A DNA stretch of 5,232 bases from NCBI GenBank assembly GCA_014377915.1, contig JACMOT010000432.1:1-5232 (forward strand), read 5' to 3'. The notes under the pieces are model-generated. The model was not told the origin of the DNA. It searched no databases and saw nothing but the letters and a program-made list of their open reading frames with translations. Position numbers and translations under genes: made by a program. Origin of the DNA: Tardiphaga sp. (GTDB lineage: Bacteria; Pseudomonadota; Alphaproteobacteria; Rhizobiales; Xanthobacteraceae). Shown piece by piece: positions 1 to 5,232 of this stretch; positions within the stretch are counted from its first letter, which is position 1, and the number at the start of each line of letters is the position of its first letter.

Positions 1-1061
1 CGATCAACTTCATCACCACGATTCTCAACATGCGCGCGCCCGGGATGACGTTGCACAAGATGCCACTGTTTGTGTGGTCGGTGCTCGTCACTGCATTCCT
101 GCTGCTCCTGTCGCTGCCGGTGCTGGCTGGTGCCATCACGATGTTGTTGACCGACCGCAACTTCGGCACGCACTTCTTCACCGCCGATGGCGGCGGCGAC
201 CCGCTGCTTTACCAGCATTTGTTCTGGTTCTTTGGTCACCCCGAGGTCTATATTCTCATCCTGCCAGGATTTGGCATGGTCTCGCAGATCATCTCGACCT
301 TCTGGAAAAAGCCGGTTTTTGGCTATCTCGGCATGGCCTATGCCATGGTCGCGATCGGCTTCATCGGCTTCCTCGTCTGGGCCCACCACATGTTCACCTC
401 GGGCCTTGATGTGAACACCAAGATGTACTTCACCGCAGCGACGATGATCATCGCGGTGCCGACCGGCATCAAGATATTCTCGTGGATCGCGACGATGTGG
501 GGCGGATCGATAAGCTTTGAAACGCCCATGCTGTGGGCGATCGGGTTCATCTTCATGTTCACCGTTGGCGGTGTCACCGGTGTCATGCTGTCGAACGCCG
601 GACTCGATACCTATTTCCACAATACCTATTATGTCGTTGCGCATTTCCACTATGTGCTTTCACTCGGTGCGGTTTTCGCGATCTTTGCCGGCTTCTACTA
701 TTGGTTCGGCAAAATGACCGGCAAGCCTTACAACGAGTTCCTGGGCAAACTGCACTTCTGGGTGTTCTTCATCGGCGTGAACGTCATGTTCTTCCCGATG
801 CACTTCCTCGGCCAGCAGGGCATGCCCCGTCGTGTCCCTGATTATCCAAGCGAATTCACCTTCTATAACAAGATGGCCAGCTATGGTTATGCGATCATGG
901 CGGTCGGCATGCTGATCTTCTTCGTCAACCTGATCGTCAGCTTTTCGAGCAAGAAGCGCGCCGCTGGCAATTATTGGGGCGAAGGCGCAACGACACTGGA
1001 ATGGACCCTGTCGTCGCCGCCGCCGTTCCACCAGTTCGAAACGCTGCCTGTCATCAAATAG
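1..1061 (+). CDS. ctaD: Cytochrome c oxidase subunit I, aa3 type (5' end cut off by window)
   Basis: Catalytic subunit of the inner-membrane terminal oxidase, which reduces O2 to water and pumps protons. The frame is already open at base 3 (reading INFITTILN before the Met at 30), so the N-terminal part lies upstream, including the first heme a ligand and the start of the D-channel. Residues counted from Met 30: the HPEVY motif carries CuB ligand His70, D-channel Glu72 and the Tyr74 that is cross-linked to His in this family. His119-His120 are the other two CuB ligands. Lys148 in PTGIKIFSW is the K-channel lysine. HFH supplies His205 (heme a3) and His207 (heme a). Arg267-Arg268 in GMPRR match the heme-propionate arginines. 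The C-terminus, [18 protein letters not shown], is typical. One oddity: the residue after His197 is Asn (codon 621-623), where the nonredox Mg site normally has Asp. The stop is TAG. Family assignment is certain. Confidence 0.98.
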   Translation, partial: INFITTILNMRAPGMTLHKMPLFVWSVLVTAFLLLLSLPVLAGAITMLLTDRNFGTHFFTADGGGDPLLYQHLFWFFGHPEVYILILPGFGMVSQIISTFWKKPVFGYLGMAYAMVAIGFIGFLVWAHHMFTSGLDVNTKMYFTAATMIIAVPTGIKIFSWIATMWGGSISFETPMLWAIGFIFMFTVGGVTGVMLSNAGLDTYFHNTYYVVAHFHYVLSLGAVFAIFAGFYYWFGKMTGKPYNEFLGKLHFWVFFIGVNVMFFPMHFLGQQGMPRRVPDYPSEFTFYNKMASYGYAIMAVGMLIFFVNLIVSFSSKKRAAGNYWGEGATTLEWTLSSPPPFHQFETLPVIK

Positions 1062-1065
1062 GCTG

Positions 1066-1087
1066 CCCGTCCGCCTGCTCGGACGGG
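1066..1087 (+). terminator. Perfect GC-rich hairpin just after ctaD (no T-tract)
   Basis: CCCGTCCG (1066-1073) and CGGACGGG (1080-1087) form a perfect 8-bp stem around a 6-base loop, starting 5 bases after the ctaD stop. No T-run follows, so it is not a standard intrinsic terminator. It could be a partial terminator, or a 3' stabiliser that raises ctaD mRNA relative to the assembly genes downstream. The loop and part of the 3' arm, CCTGCTCGG, recur at 1098-1106. The structure is seen directly; the role is inferred. Confidence 0.5.
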
Positions 1088-1124
1088 ACGGGCATCACCT
1101 GCTCGGCACCTGACGCTGATGTGA

Positions 1125-1151
1125 AACCCCTCCCCATGCACGGGAGGGGTT
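1125..1151 (+). repeat. Inverted repeat of the CCCCTCCC/GGGAGGGG intergenic type
   Basis: AACCCCTCCC (1125-1134) and GGGAGGGGTT (1142-1151) form a perfect 10-bp stem with a 7-base loop, CATGCAC. It lies between ctaD and ctaB, 12 bases before the ctaB start. From memory, very similar palindromes are scattered through intergenic regions of sphingomonad and other alphaproteobacterial genomes, so this is probably one copy of a dispersed REP-like element. Its 3' arm contains GGAGG (1143-1147), but that is 16 bases from the ctaB ATG, too far for a normal ribosome binding site. Pairing would bury it anyway. The structure is certain; membership of a repeat family is recalled, not tested. Confidence 0.6.
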
Positions 1152-1163
1152 GGGAAAACCGGA

Positions 1164-2075
1164 ATGAACCGACCGCTCGCTACGGCGCCGCAAACGGCCT
1201 TTGCCGGATGGCGCGACTATTTCGCGTTGCTCAAGCCGCGGGTGATGACGCTTGTTGTTTTCACCGCAGCCTGCGCGATGCTGGTGGCGCCGGGTGAAAT
1301 CCACTCGTTCATCGGCTTTGTCGCGATCCTGTGCATTGCCGTTGCGGCGGGCGCCGCCGGGGCGCACAACCAATGGTATGAAGCCGATATCGATGCGTTG
1401 ATGAAACGCACCGCCAATCGCCCGCTGCCGGCCGGCAAGATGGAGCCGTTCGAGGCGTTGTCGTTCGCCGTTGCGCTCGGCGTCGGCTCGGTGGCGATCA
1501 TGGGGCTTGCCACCAACTGGGTGGCGGCCTTCTGGCTGGCCGTTTCGATCCTGTTCTATGTCATTGTCTACACCGTCTGGCTGAAGCGCCGGACACCGCA
1601 GAACATCGTAATCGGCGGTGCTGCCGGTGCGTTTCCGCCGCTGATCGGCTGGGCTGCAGTGACCCACGACGTGACCGCGCTGCCGATCCTGTTGTTCGCC
1701 ATCATCTTCCTGTGGACGCCGCCGCACTTCTGGGCGCTGGCGCTGTTCATGGAGGCCGACTACGCCAAGGCCGGCGTGCCGATGCTGCCGGTTACCGACG
1801 GCCCCGCCGCGACGCGCCGCCAGATCCTGCTGTATTCGCTCGTGCTGGTGCCCGTCAGCCTGCTGCCCTGGGGCTTCGGCCTGACCGGCTGGGTCTATGG
1901 TGCCGCCGCATCGGGGCTGGGTGCGCTGTTCGTCTTCAATGCCGTGATGGTGTCCCGCAGCACGGTAACGGTCACTTCCGATATGCTGGCCGAGAAGAAG
2001 CTGTTCCGTTACTCGCTGATCTATCTGTTCCTGATCTTCGCGGCGCTCGTTGCCGACAAATGGCTGCTTACATGA
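1164..2075 (+). CDS. ctaB: Protoheme IX farnesyltransferase (heme O synthase)
   Basis: UbiA-superfamily integral membrane prenyltransferase (CtaB/CyoE), 303 residues, a usual length for the family. It transfers a farnesyl group from farnesyl diphosphate to the 2-vinyl of heme B, giving heme O, which CtaA converts to heme A for this oxidase. The prenyl-diphosphate/Mg binding loop is visible at Asn69 to about Asn85 (NQWYEADIDALMKRTANRPL), with acidic residues Glu73, Asp75 and Asp77. Glu73 stands where the E. coli protein has Asp. Other family signatures are FPPLIGWAAVT (157-167), WTPPHFWALALF (184-195) and the second polar loop DYAKAGVPMLPVTDG (199-213). Several hydrophobic spans cover the rest. 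The ATG at 1164 is chosen because LLKPRVMTL follows at the usual distance; only a weak GGGA (1152-1155) precedes it. The stop overlaps the next start (ATGA). Confidence 0.97.
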   Translation: MNRPLATAPQTAFAGWRDYFALLKPRVMTLVVFTAACAMLVAPGEIHSFIGFVAILCIAVAAGAAGAHNQWYEADIDALMKRTANRPLPAGKMEPFEALSFAVALGVGSVAIMGLATNWVAAFWLAVSILFYVIVYTVWLKRRTPQNIVIGGAAGAFPPLIGWAAVTHDVTALPILLFAIIFLWTPPHFWALALFMEADYAKAGVPMLPVTDGPAATRRQILLYSLVLVPVSLLPWGFGLTGWVYGAAASGLGALFVFNAVMVSRSTVTVTSDMLAEKKLFRYSLIYLFLIFAALVADKWLLT

Positions 2076-2194
2076 CACCTGAACAAATGACCGTGTTCAA
2101 AGCCAAGCGGCGCGCACGCAACATCGTGCTGGGCAGCGTCCTGACGCTGCTGGCGTTGCTGTTCTTCGGCATCACTATCGTCCGGATGGTCTGA
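2072..2194 (+). CDS. Small single-span CoxF-like protein between ctaB and ctaG
   Basis: A 40-residue protein starting MTPEQMTVFKAKRRARNIVL. It has a short polar N-terminus, a basic cluster KAKRRAR (10-16) and one hydrophobic helix (about 18-38), which suggests a single-pass inner-membrane protein with its N-terminus in the cytoplasm. It begins inside the ctaB stop (ATGA overlap, no good Shine-Dalgarno), which points to translational coupling, and ends one base before ctaG. Small proteins of this design occupy the same slot in many alphaproteobacterial cox operons, where they are called CoxF or a cytochrome oxidase small assembly protein. The match rests on position, size and the KRRARN-plus-helix pattern, not on a diagnostic motif. 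Its molecular role is not established. Confidence 0.8.
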   Translation: MTPEQMTVFKAKRRARNIVLGSVLTLLALLFFGITIVRMV

Positions 2195-2195
2195 G

Positions 2196-2795
2196 ATGGC
2201 GGCGACCCTCGCCCAGGCCAAGCGTCGCACCGCGACCGGGACCGCCGCGATCGCCGCCGGCATGGTCGCGCTGGCGTTTGCCGCAGTGCCGATCTACCGC
2301 GCATTCTGCCAGGCGACCGGGTTCGCCGGCACGACCCAGCGCGCCGAGGCGGGGGCATTGCCCGGCAGCATCGAACTGCGCTCGCTTGCCGGTCGGACGA
2401 TCAAGGTGCGCTTCGACGGCAACATTTCGCCGGGCATGCCGTGGCAGTTCAAGCCCGAGGCGAACGAGACGACGATCAAGATCGGCGAGCGCCGCATGGC
2501 GTTTTACAAGGCCACAAACATGAGCGCCGCAGCGGTCACGGGACGCGCCACCTACAATGTCTCGCCTGATCTCGCGGGCAAGTATTTCAAGAAGATCCAG
2601 TGCTTCTGCTTCAACGAGCAGACGCTCAAGGCAGGCGAGAGCGTCGACATGCCGGTGACCTATTTTATCGATCCGGCGATCCTCAAGGATCCGCAGGCGA
2701 GCCGCATTGACGAGATCACCCTCAGCTACACATTCTTCCCTGTGGACGAGCGCAACCGGTCCCAGCTAGACAGCGCGGACAGGAATAAGGGCTAA
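2196..2795 (+). CDS. ctaG: Cytochrome c oxidase assembly protein CtaG (Cox11 family, CuB copper chaperone)
   Basis: Membrane-anchored periplasmic copper protein that delivers Cu(I) for the CuB site of subunit I, 199 residues. An N-terminal helix (about 15-33) is followed by VPIYRAFCQATGFAGTT (31-47), whose Cys38 is a conserved Cox11 cysteine. The immunoglobulin-like periplasmic domain follows, with the copper-binding CFCF motif at 136-139 (Cys136, Cys138) and then EQTLKAGESVDMPVTYFIDP (141-160), the best-conserved stretch of the family. All three expected cysteines are present, so the protein looks functional. The ATG at 2196 is preceded by GGATGG (2184-2189) at a 6-base spacing. It lies one base after the CoxF-like gene and four bases before ctaE. 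Confidence 0.97.
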   Translation: MAATLAQAKRRTATGTAAIAAGMVALAFAAVPIYRAFCQATGFAGTTQRAEAGALPGSIELRSLAGRTIKVRFDGNISPGMPWQFKPEANETTIKIGERRMAFYKATNMSAAAVTGRATYNVSPDLAGKYFKKIQCFCFNEQTLKAGESVDMPVTYFIDPAILKDPQASRIDEITLSYTFFPVDERNRSQLDSADRNKG

Positions 2796-2799
2796 CACG

Positions 2800-3630
2800 A
2801 TGGCGAGCGCCAAAACCCACTCATTTCATATCGTCGATCCGTCGCCGTGGCCGCTGGTCGGCGCGTTTGCGTCGCTGGTCATGGCGAGCGGCGCCATCGG
2901 CTGGATGCACAAGGCGACCTGGGGACCCTGGGTGTTCGGCATCGGCACGCTCGCGGTGCTGTTCACCTTCTACAGCTGGTGGGCCAACGTCATCCACGAG
3001 GCCAACACCGGCGATCACACGGCCGTCGTCCAGCTGCACCACCGCTACGGGATGATCCTGTTCATCGCGTCCGAGGTGATGTTCTTCGTCGCCTGGTTCT
3101 GGGCCTATTTCAGTGCCTCGCTGTACCCGAGCACCGCCGAGGTGATCGGTGGCGTCTGGCCGCCCAAGGGCGTCGAGGTTCTCGATCCGTTCGTCTTCCC
3201 ACTGCTCAACACGATGATCCTGCTGTTGTCGGGCACCACCGTGACCTGGGCGCACCACGCGCTGATCCACGGCGACCGCGATGGGCTCAAGAAGGGGTTG
3301 TGGCTGACGATCGTCCTTGGCCTGTTCTTCAGCGCCGTGCAGGCGTTCGAGTACCACCACGCCGAGTTCGGTTTCGCGGGCAGCATCTATGGCTCGACCT
3401 TCTTCATGGCGACCGGCTTCCACGGCTTCCACGTCATCGTCGGCACGATCTTCCTGATCGTCTGCTTGGCGCGGACCTACAAGGGCGACTTCACGCCGCG
3501 TCAGCATTTCGGCTTCGAGGCCGCTGCCTGGTACTGGCATTTCGTCGATGTCGTCTGGCTGTTCCTGTTCATCTCGATCTACGTCTGGGGCTCCAACTTT
3601 GGCACGGCGGTGGTCGCATCCGCGACATGA
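2800..3630 (+). CDS. ctaE: Cytochrome c oxidase subunit III
   Basis: Third core subunit of the aa3 oxidase, 276 residues, a usual length for a seven-helix bacterial subunit III. It binds no redox metal; it stabilises subunit I and supports proton uptake into the D-channel. Signatures seen: HSFHIVDPSPWPLVG near the N-terminus (7-21), SEVMFFVAWFWAYF (91-104) with the conserved lipid-cleft Glu92, WPPKGVEVLDPFVFPLLNT (120-138), TWAHHALIHGDR (149-160), FEYHHAEF (183-190), GFHGFHV (206-212) and FEAAAWYWHFVDVVWLFLF (239-257). The ATG at 2800 has AAGGG (2787-2791) at an 8-base spacing, and part of that site lies within the end of ctaG. An ATG overlaps its stop codon (ATGA at 3627) but opens only a five-codon frame. 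Confidence 0.98.
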   Translation: MASAKTHSFHIVDPSPWPLVGAFASLVMASGAIGWMHKATWGPWVFGIGTLAVLFTFYSWWANVIHEANTGDHTAVVQLHHRYGMILFIASEVMFFVAWFWAYFSASLYPSTAEVIGGVWPPKGVEVLDPFVFPLLNTMILLLSGTTVTWAHHALIHGDRDGLKKGLWLTIVLGLFFSAVQAFEYHHAEFGFAGSIYGSTFFMATGFHGFHVIVGTIFLIVCLARTYKGDFTPRQHFGFEAAAWYWHFVDVVWLFLFISIYVWGSNFGTAVVASAT

Positions 3631-3640
3631 GTGCAGGCCG

Positions 3641-4006
3641 GTGACCCGGCCCCTGGCGCGCCCGCTTGCCCAGGGTGCACTGCTCGGCGCGTGCCCCAAG
3701 TGCGGGGCGCGGACCTTGTTCAAGAGCATCATCGGCTTTGCGCACATTTGCAGCCAGTGCGGTCTCGACTTCGACCAGTTCGATGTCGGTGATGCAGCCG
3801 CGCCGTTCCTGATCTTCCTCGTCGGCACGGTCGTCGTCGTCGGTGCGATTTGGCTTGAGCTATCACGGTCACCGCCATGGTGGGTTCACGCGCTGATCTG
3901 GCCGGCGCTGACGCTCGTCCTGACGCTGGCAATGCTGCGCTTCGCCAAGGCGATGCTGGTGGCGCTCGAGTACAAGAACGAGGCGAAGCTCGGCACGCTC
4001 GAATGA
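3641..4006 (+). CDS. DUF983 family zinc-ribbon membrane protein
   Basis: A 121-residue protein with two CxxC knuckles, CPKC (18-21) and CSQC (37-40), each followed by Gly, probably one zinc-ribbon site. GDAAAPFLIFLVG (50-62) and two hydrophobic helices (about 55-73 and 83-98) follow, with a tail ending ALEYKNEAKLGTLE. This pattern is the DUF983 family, which regularly sits between ctaE and SURF1 in alphaproteobacterial oxidase operons; a role in oxidase assembly is presumed from context only. GTG at 3641 is chosen because it lies 10 bases after ctaE and gives the usual short N-terminus before the first CxxC. A start at ATG 3548 would run 83 bases through ctaE. The ribosome site is weak (AGG 3635-3637). 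The stop overlaps the SURF1 ATG. Family confident; start moderately so. Confidence 0.88.
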   Translation: MTRPLARPLAQGALLGACPKCGARTLFKSIIGFAHICSQCGLDFDQFDVGDAAAPFLIFLVGTVVVVGAIWLELSRSPPWWVHALIWPALTLVLTLAMLRFAKAMLVALEYKNEAKLGTLE

Positions 4007-4638
4007 AGCGCGTCCCCATCATCCCGACGCTGATGACCGCGATCATGGTCATCACGATGATCGGGCTCGGCATCTGGCAGCTCGAACGCCGCGAGTGGAA
4101 GCACGCGCTGATCGCCCAGCTCGAGGCCTCGCGCCACCTGCCCGCCGTCCGCCCTGCCGAATTTTTCCGCGCCATGGTCGGCGAGCAGAGCGTCCAGTTC
4201 CGCCGCGCCGTCGTCGCCTGCCATCCCGGGCGCGTCACGCCCTACGACATCCGCGGCGGCGACAGTCGCGACGGCCAGCCCGGCTTCCTCGTGCTCGTCG
4301 CCTGCCGCGACCCGGCGTTCGTCCACGGCAAGGGCCCCGACATCGTCGTCGCCGTGGGCTGGACTGACCGGCCCGTGGCACCCAGCCCGCTGATCGTCGA
4401 CACCGAGTTCGCCGGCACGGTGATCGAGCGCCCTTATGGCAAAACGCCGGGCAAGCCGTTCTTCATGCTGATCCCCGACACCGCCATCGCCCCGCTGCGC
4501 CCGGCGCGGCAGCCCGTACCCGGCGATTTGCCGGACAGTCACGCGACTTACGCCTTCCAATGGTTCGCCTTCGCGCTGACGCTGACGATCATCTACGCCA
4601 TCTTCATAAGGCGGAGATTCATCGCTCATGATAACTGA
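4003..4638 (+). CDS. SURF1 family cytochrome oxidase biogenesis protein
   Basis: Assembly factor for heme a/a3 insertion into subunit I (role known from Rhodobacter and Paracoccus Surf1), 211 residues, at the short end of the family. The SURF1 layout is clear: a first helix (about 5-24) leading straight into GIWQLERREWK (23-33), a periplasmic domain with GFLVLVACR (94-102) and VAVGWTDRP (117-125, the family's GW motif), then HATYAFQWFAFALTLTIIYA (180-199), where the conserved His180 and QWF precede the second helix, and a basic cytoplasmic end FIRRRF. ATG 4003 overlaps the DUF983 stop (ATGA), and an earlier in-frame start would overlap that gene widely. It is the last gene of the high-G+C operon in this window. 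Confidence 0.93.
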   Translation: MKRVPIIPTLMTAIMVITMIGLGIWQLERREWKHALIAQLEASRHLPAVRPAEFFRAMVGEQSVQFRRAVVACHPGRVTPYDIRGGDSRDGQPGFLVLVACRDPAFVHGKGPDIVVAVGWTDRPVAPSPLIVDTEFAGTVIERPYGKTPGKPFFMLIPDTAIAPLRPARQPVPGDLPDSHATYAFQWFAFALTLTIIYAIFIRRRFIAHDN

Positions 4639-4797
4639 GAGGCCACTGCTGCCGACCTCCGACCGATAACACCGTCGTACCTCCCGGTCGGTAACTTTCG
4701 TATGCCGTCTGCGTTCGTCGAATGTGAAGATGGTTTGAATTGTGTATTTCGGTTGTTCTGCTTGCTGTCTATCTGTCTCACGGTGCAGGTGGGTGCG
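4639..4797. other. Junction between oxidase operon and AT-richer DNA, no confident gene
   Basis: About 160 bases after SURF1 in which G+C drops (34/60 at 4621-4680, 30/60 at 4681-4740, by hand). It holds one weak hairpin (4659-4691) and the optional N-terminal extension of the next small frame. I see no convincing -35/-10 pair, no tRNA and no recombinase gene. Confidence 0.5.
4659..4691 (+). terminator. Possible weak terminator hairpin after SURF1
   Basis: CCGACCG (4659-4665) and CGGTCGG (4685-4691) pair perfectly over 7 bp, but the loop is 19 bases and what follows is TAACTTTCG, not a T-run. It lies 20 bases after the SURF1 stop, where the operon would be expected to end. The weak geometry keeps confidence low. 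Confidence 0.25.
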
Positions 4798-4962
4798 ATG
4801 TCAGAAAATGTATCAACTCTACCGATAACCTGGTGGCAGTGGCTAATCCTGTTTCCGGAAATTGCTACTCCGCTTTACACTGCGCTTCCTGTCTGGGTAG
4901 ACAAGGGGCTCGCCATATATCATAATTATGCTTCCGGATCGGTAAAGCAAACGGCGGAGTAA
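4798..4962 (+). CDS. Hypothetical small membrane protein, unrecognised
   Basis: I do not recognise this protein. From ATG 4798 it has 54 residues: a polar start MSENVSTLP, a strongly hydrophobic aromatic stretch (about 10-34, with WWQW and two internal prolines) and a polar tail ending SVKQTAE. A single membrane span is plausible. ATG 4798 is favoured because AGGTGG (4787-4792) precedes it at a 5-base spacing. An alternative ATG at 4702 in the same frame gives 86 residues with an added cysteine-rich hydrophobic stretch, but has no good ribosome site. G+C is about 48%, far below the neighbouring operon. The next frame resumes in the same phase after two stops (TAA CTG TAA). It could be a real small gene, a gene remnant or a chance frame. 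Confidence 0.42.
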   Translation: MSENVSTLPITWWQWLILFPEIATPLYTALPVWVDKGLAIYHNYASGSVKQTAE

Positions 4963-4992
4963 CTGTAACTTGTCTCGAGCAATATAAGGTGC

Positions 4993-5232
4993 TTGAATGA
5001 TCCTTATAAACACGATCTGAATGTAAGTAAGTCTAATATCGATGGAACTATCTGCAAGACGGGCGACGCTATTCTTCGGGCCGGTGACGAGAATGATCGC
5101 GATGCTTTCTATTTTTTGTCGGCAGACGTCCTGAAAGAGCGGCTAAGATTTGCCAAGCCTCAAGCAATAGGAAGCTTTTCAACAAAGAGCGCTGGGAACA
5201 ACGCTGCTGCAAGCGTATTTCAGCGGATTTCA
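4993..5232 (+). CDS. Unrecognised open frame running off the window end (TTG start proposed)
   Basis: I do not recognise this protein. The frame is open from just after TAA 4966-4968 to the last base (88 codons), while both other + frames soon hit stops. It contains no ATG. TTG at 4993 is the most likely start if the gene begins here, with AAGG (4986-4989) only 3 bases before it, closer than ideal. From TTG the first 80 residues are soluble and mixed in charge, with an acidic stretch GDENDRDAFYFLSADVL (34-50), a basic one KERLRFAKPQ (51-60) and a small-residue-rich part near FSTKSAGNNAAASVFQ (64-79). No signal peptide or membrane span is visible. The amino-acid composition looks like a real protein. 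The 3' end is missing. Confidence 0.5.
   Translation, partial: MNDPYKHDLNVSKSNIDGTICKTGDAILRAGDENDRDAFYFLSADVLKERLRFAKPQAIGSFSTKSAGNNAAASVFQRIS

Noticed and set aside
1095..2078. Long minus-strand open frame opposite ctaB (327 codons)
   Set aside because: Its translation is rich in Arg, Gln, His and Asp with no family resemblance. It is the usual antisense shadow of a G+C-rich gene, and ctaB is unmistakable on the other strand.
3548..3640. ATG start at 3548 for the DUF983 protein
   Set aside because: It would overlap ctaE by 83 bases, and the added residues are an out-of-frame reading of conserved ctaE sequence. GTG 3641 gives the normal family N-terminus.
2821..3828. Long minus-strand open frame opposite ctaE (335 codons)
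   Set aside because: Same shadow effect: low-complexity charged translation, spanning two clear genes on the + strand.
3877..4002. ATG start at 3877 for SURF1
   Set aside because: The extra residues overlap DUF983 and are Ala/Arg/Gly/Asp-rich. ATG 4003 places the first membrane helix and GIWQLERR motif where the family has them.
4698..4763. 13-base identity to an Illumina adapter end (TCGTATGCCGTCT at 4698-4710), with TTCTGCTTG also present at 4755-4763
   Set aside because: The match stops after 13 bases and the second piece lies 44 bases away instead of adjoining, so an uncut adapter is unlikely. Because it sits near the composition break, read-level support for this junction is still worth checking.
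4735..4797. Possible sigma70 promoter before the small frame (TTGAAT at 4735-4740)
   Set aside because: No acceptable -10 element lies 16-18 bases downstream, and alphaproteobacterial promoters are too variable to call from this.
4662..4829. Nine-base direct repeat ACCGATAAC (4662-4670 and 4821-4829) as an insertion-site duplication
   Set aside because: It is short, the second copy lies inside the small coding frame, and nothing between the copies looks like a mobile element.
4997..5020. ATG at 4997 as the start of a gene
   Set aside because: It reaches a stop after seven codons; the long open frame at this place is in another phase.

Overview
The window is the 3' part of an alphaproteobacterial aa3-type cytochrome c oxidase operon (high G+C, probably Sphingomonadales), followed by about 600 bases of clearly different, AT-richer DNA holding unrecognised reading frames. 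The lineage call rests on gene order, on the style of the protein sequences and on a GGGAGGGG-type intergenic inverted repeat that I recall as common in sphingomonads. It is inference, not a database result.

Layout, all on the + strand. 1-1061: 3' part of ctaD (oxidase subunit I), with the heme and CuB ligands present. 1062-1163: the only real gap inside the operon, holding two perfect hairpins. 1164-2075: ctaB (heme O synthase). 2072-2194: a 40-residue single-span protein in the CoxF position. 2196-2795: ctaG (Cox11-type CuB copper chaperone). 2800-3630: ctaE (subunit III). 3641-4006: a DUF983 zinc-ribbon membrane protein with a GTG start. 4003-4638: a SURF1 family assembly factor. From ctaB to SURF1 the genes overlap or lie at most 10 bases apart, so they are almost certainly co-transcribed and partly translationally coupled.

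The genes form one pathway. CtaB farnesylates heme B to heme O, the precursor of heme A. CtaG delivers copper to the CuB site in CtaD. SURF1 assists heme a/a3 insertion. CtaE completes the three-subunit core. The CoxF-like protein and DUF983 are recurrent companions whose exact roles are unclear.

After SURF1 the base composition falls sharply: by hand count one line of SURF1 (4201-4260) is 80% G+C, while 4741-5220 is about 47%. This stretch holds a small putative membrane protein (best start 4798) and a frame open from 4969 to the window end with no ATG start (TTG 4993 is a candidate). I recognise neither. This junction, probably the edge of acquired or rearranged DNA, is the most interesting part of the window. 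I see no CRISPR array, tRNA, rRNA, transposase or complete insertion sequence.
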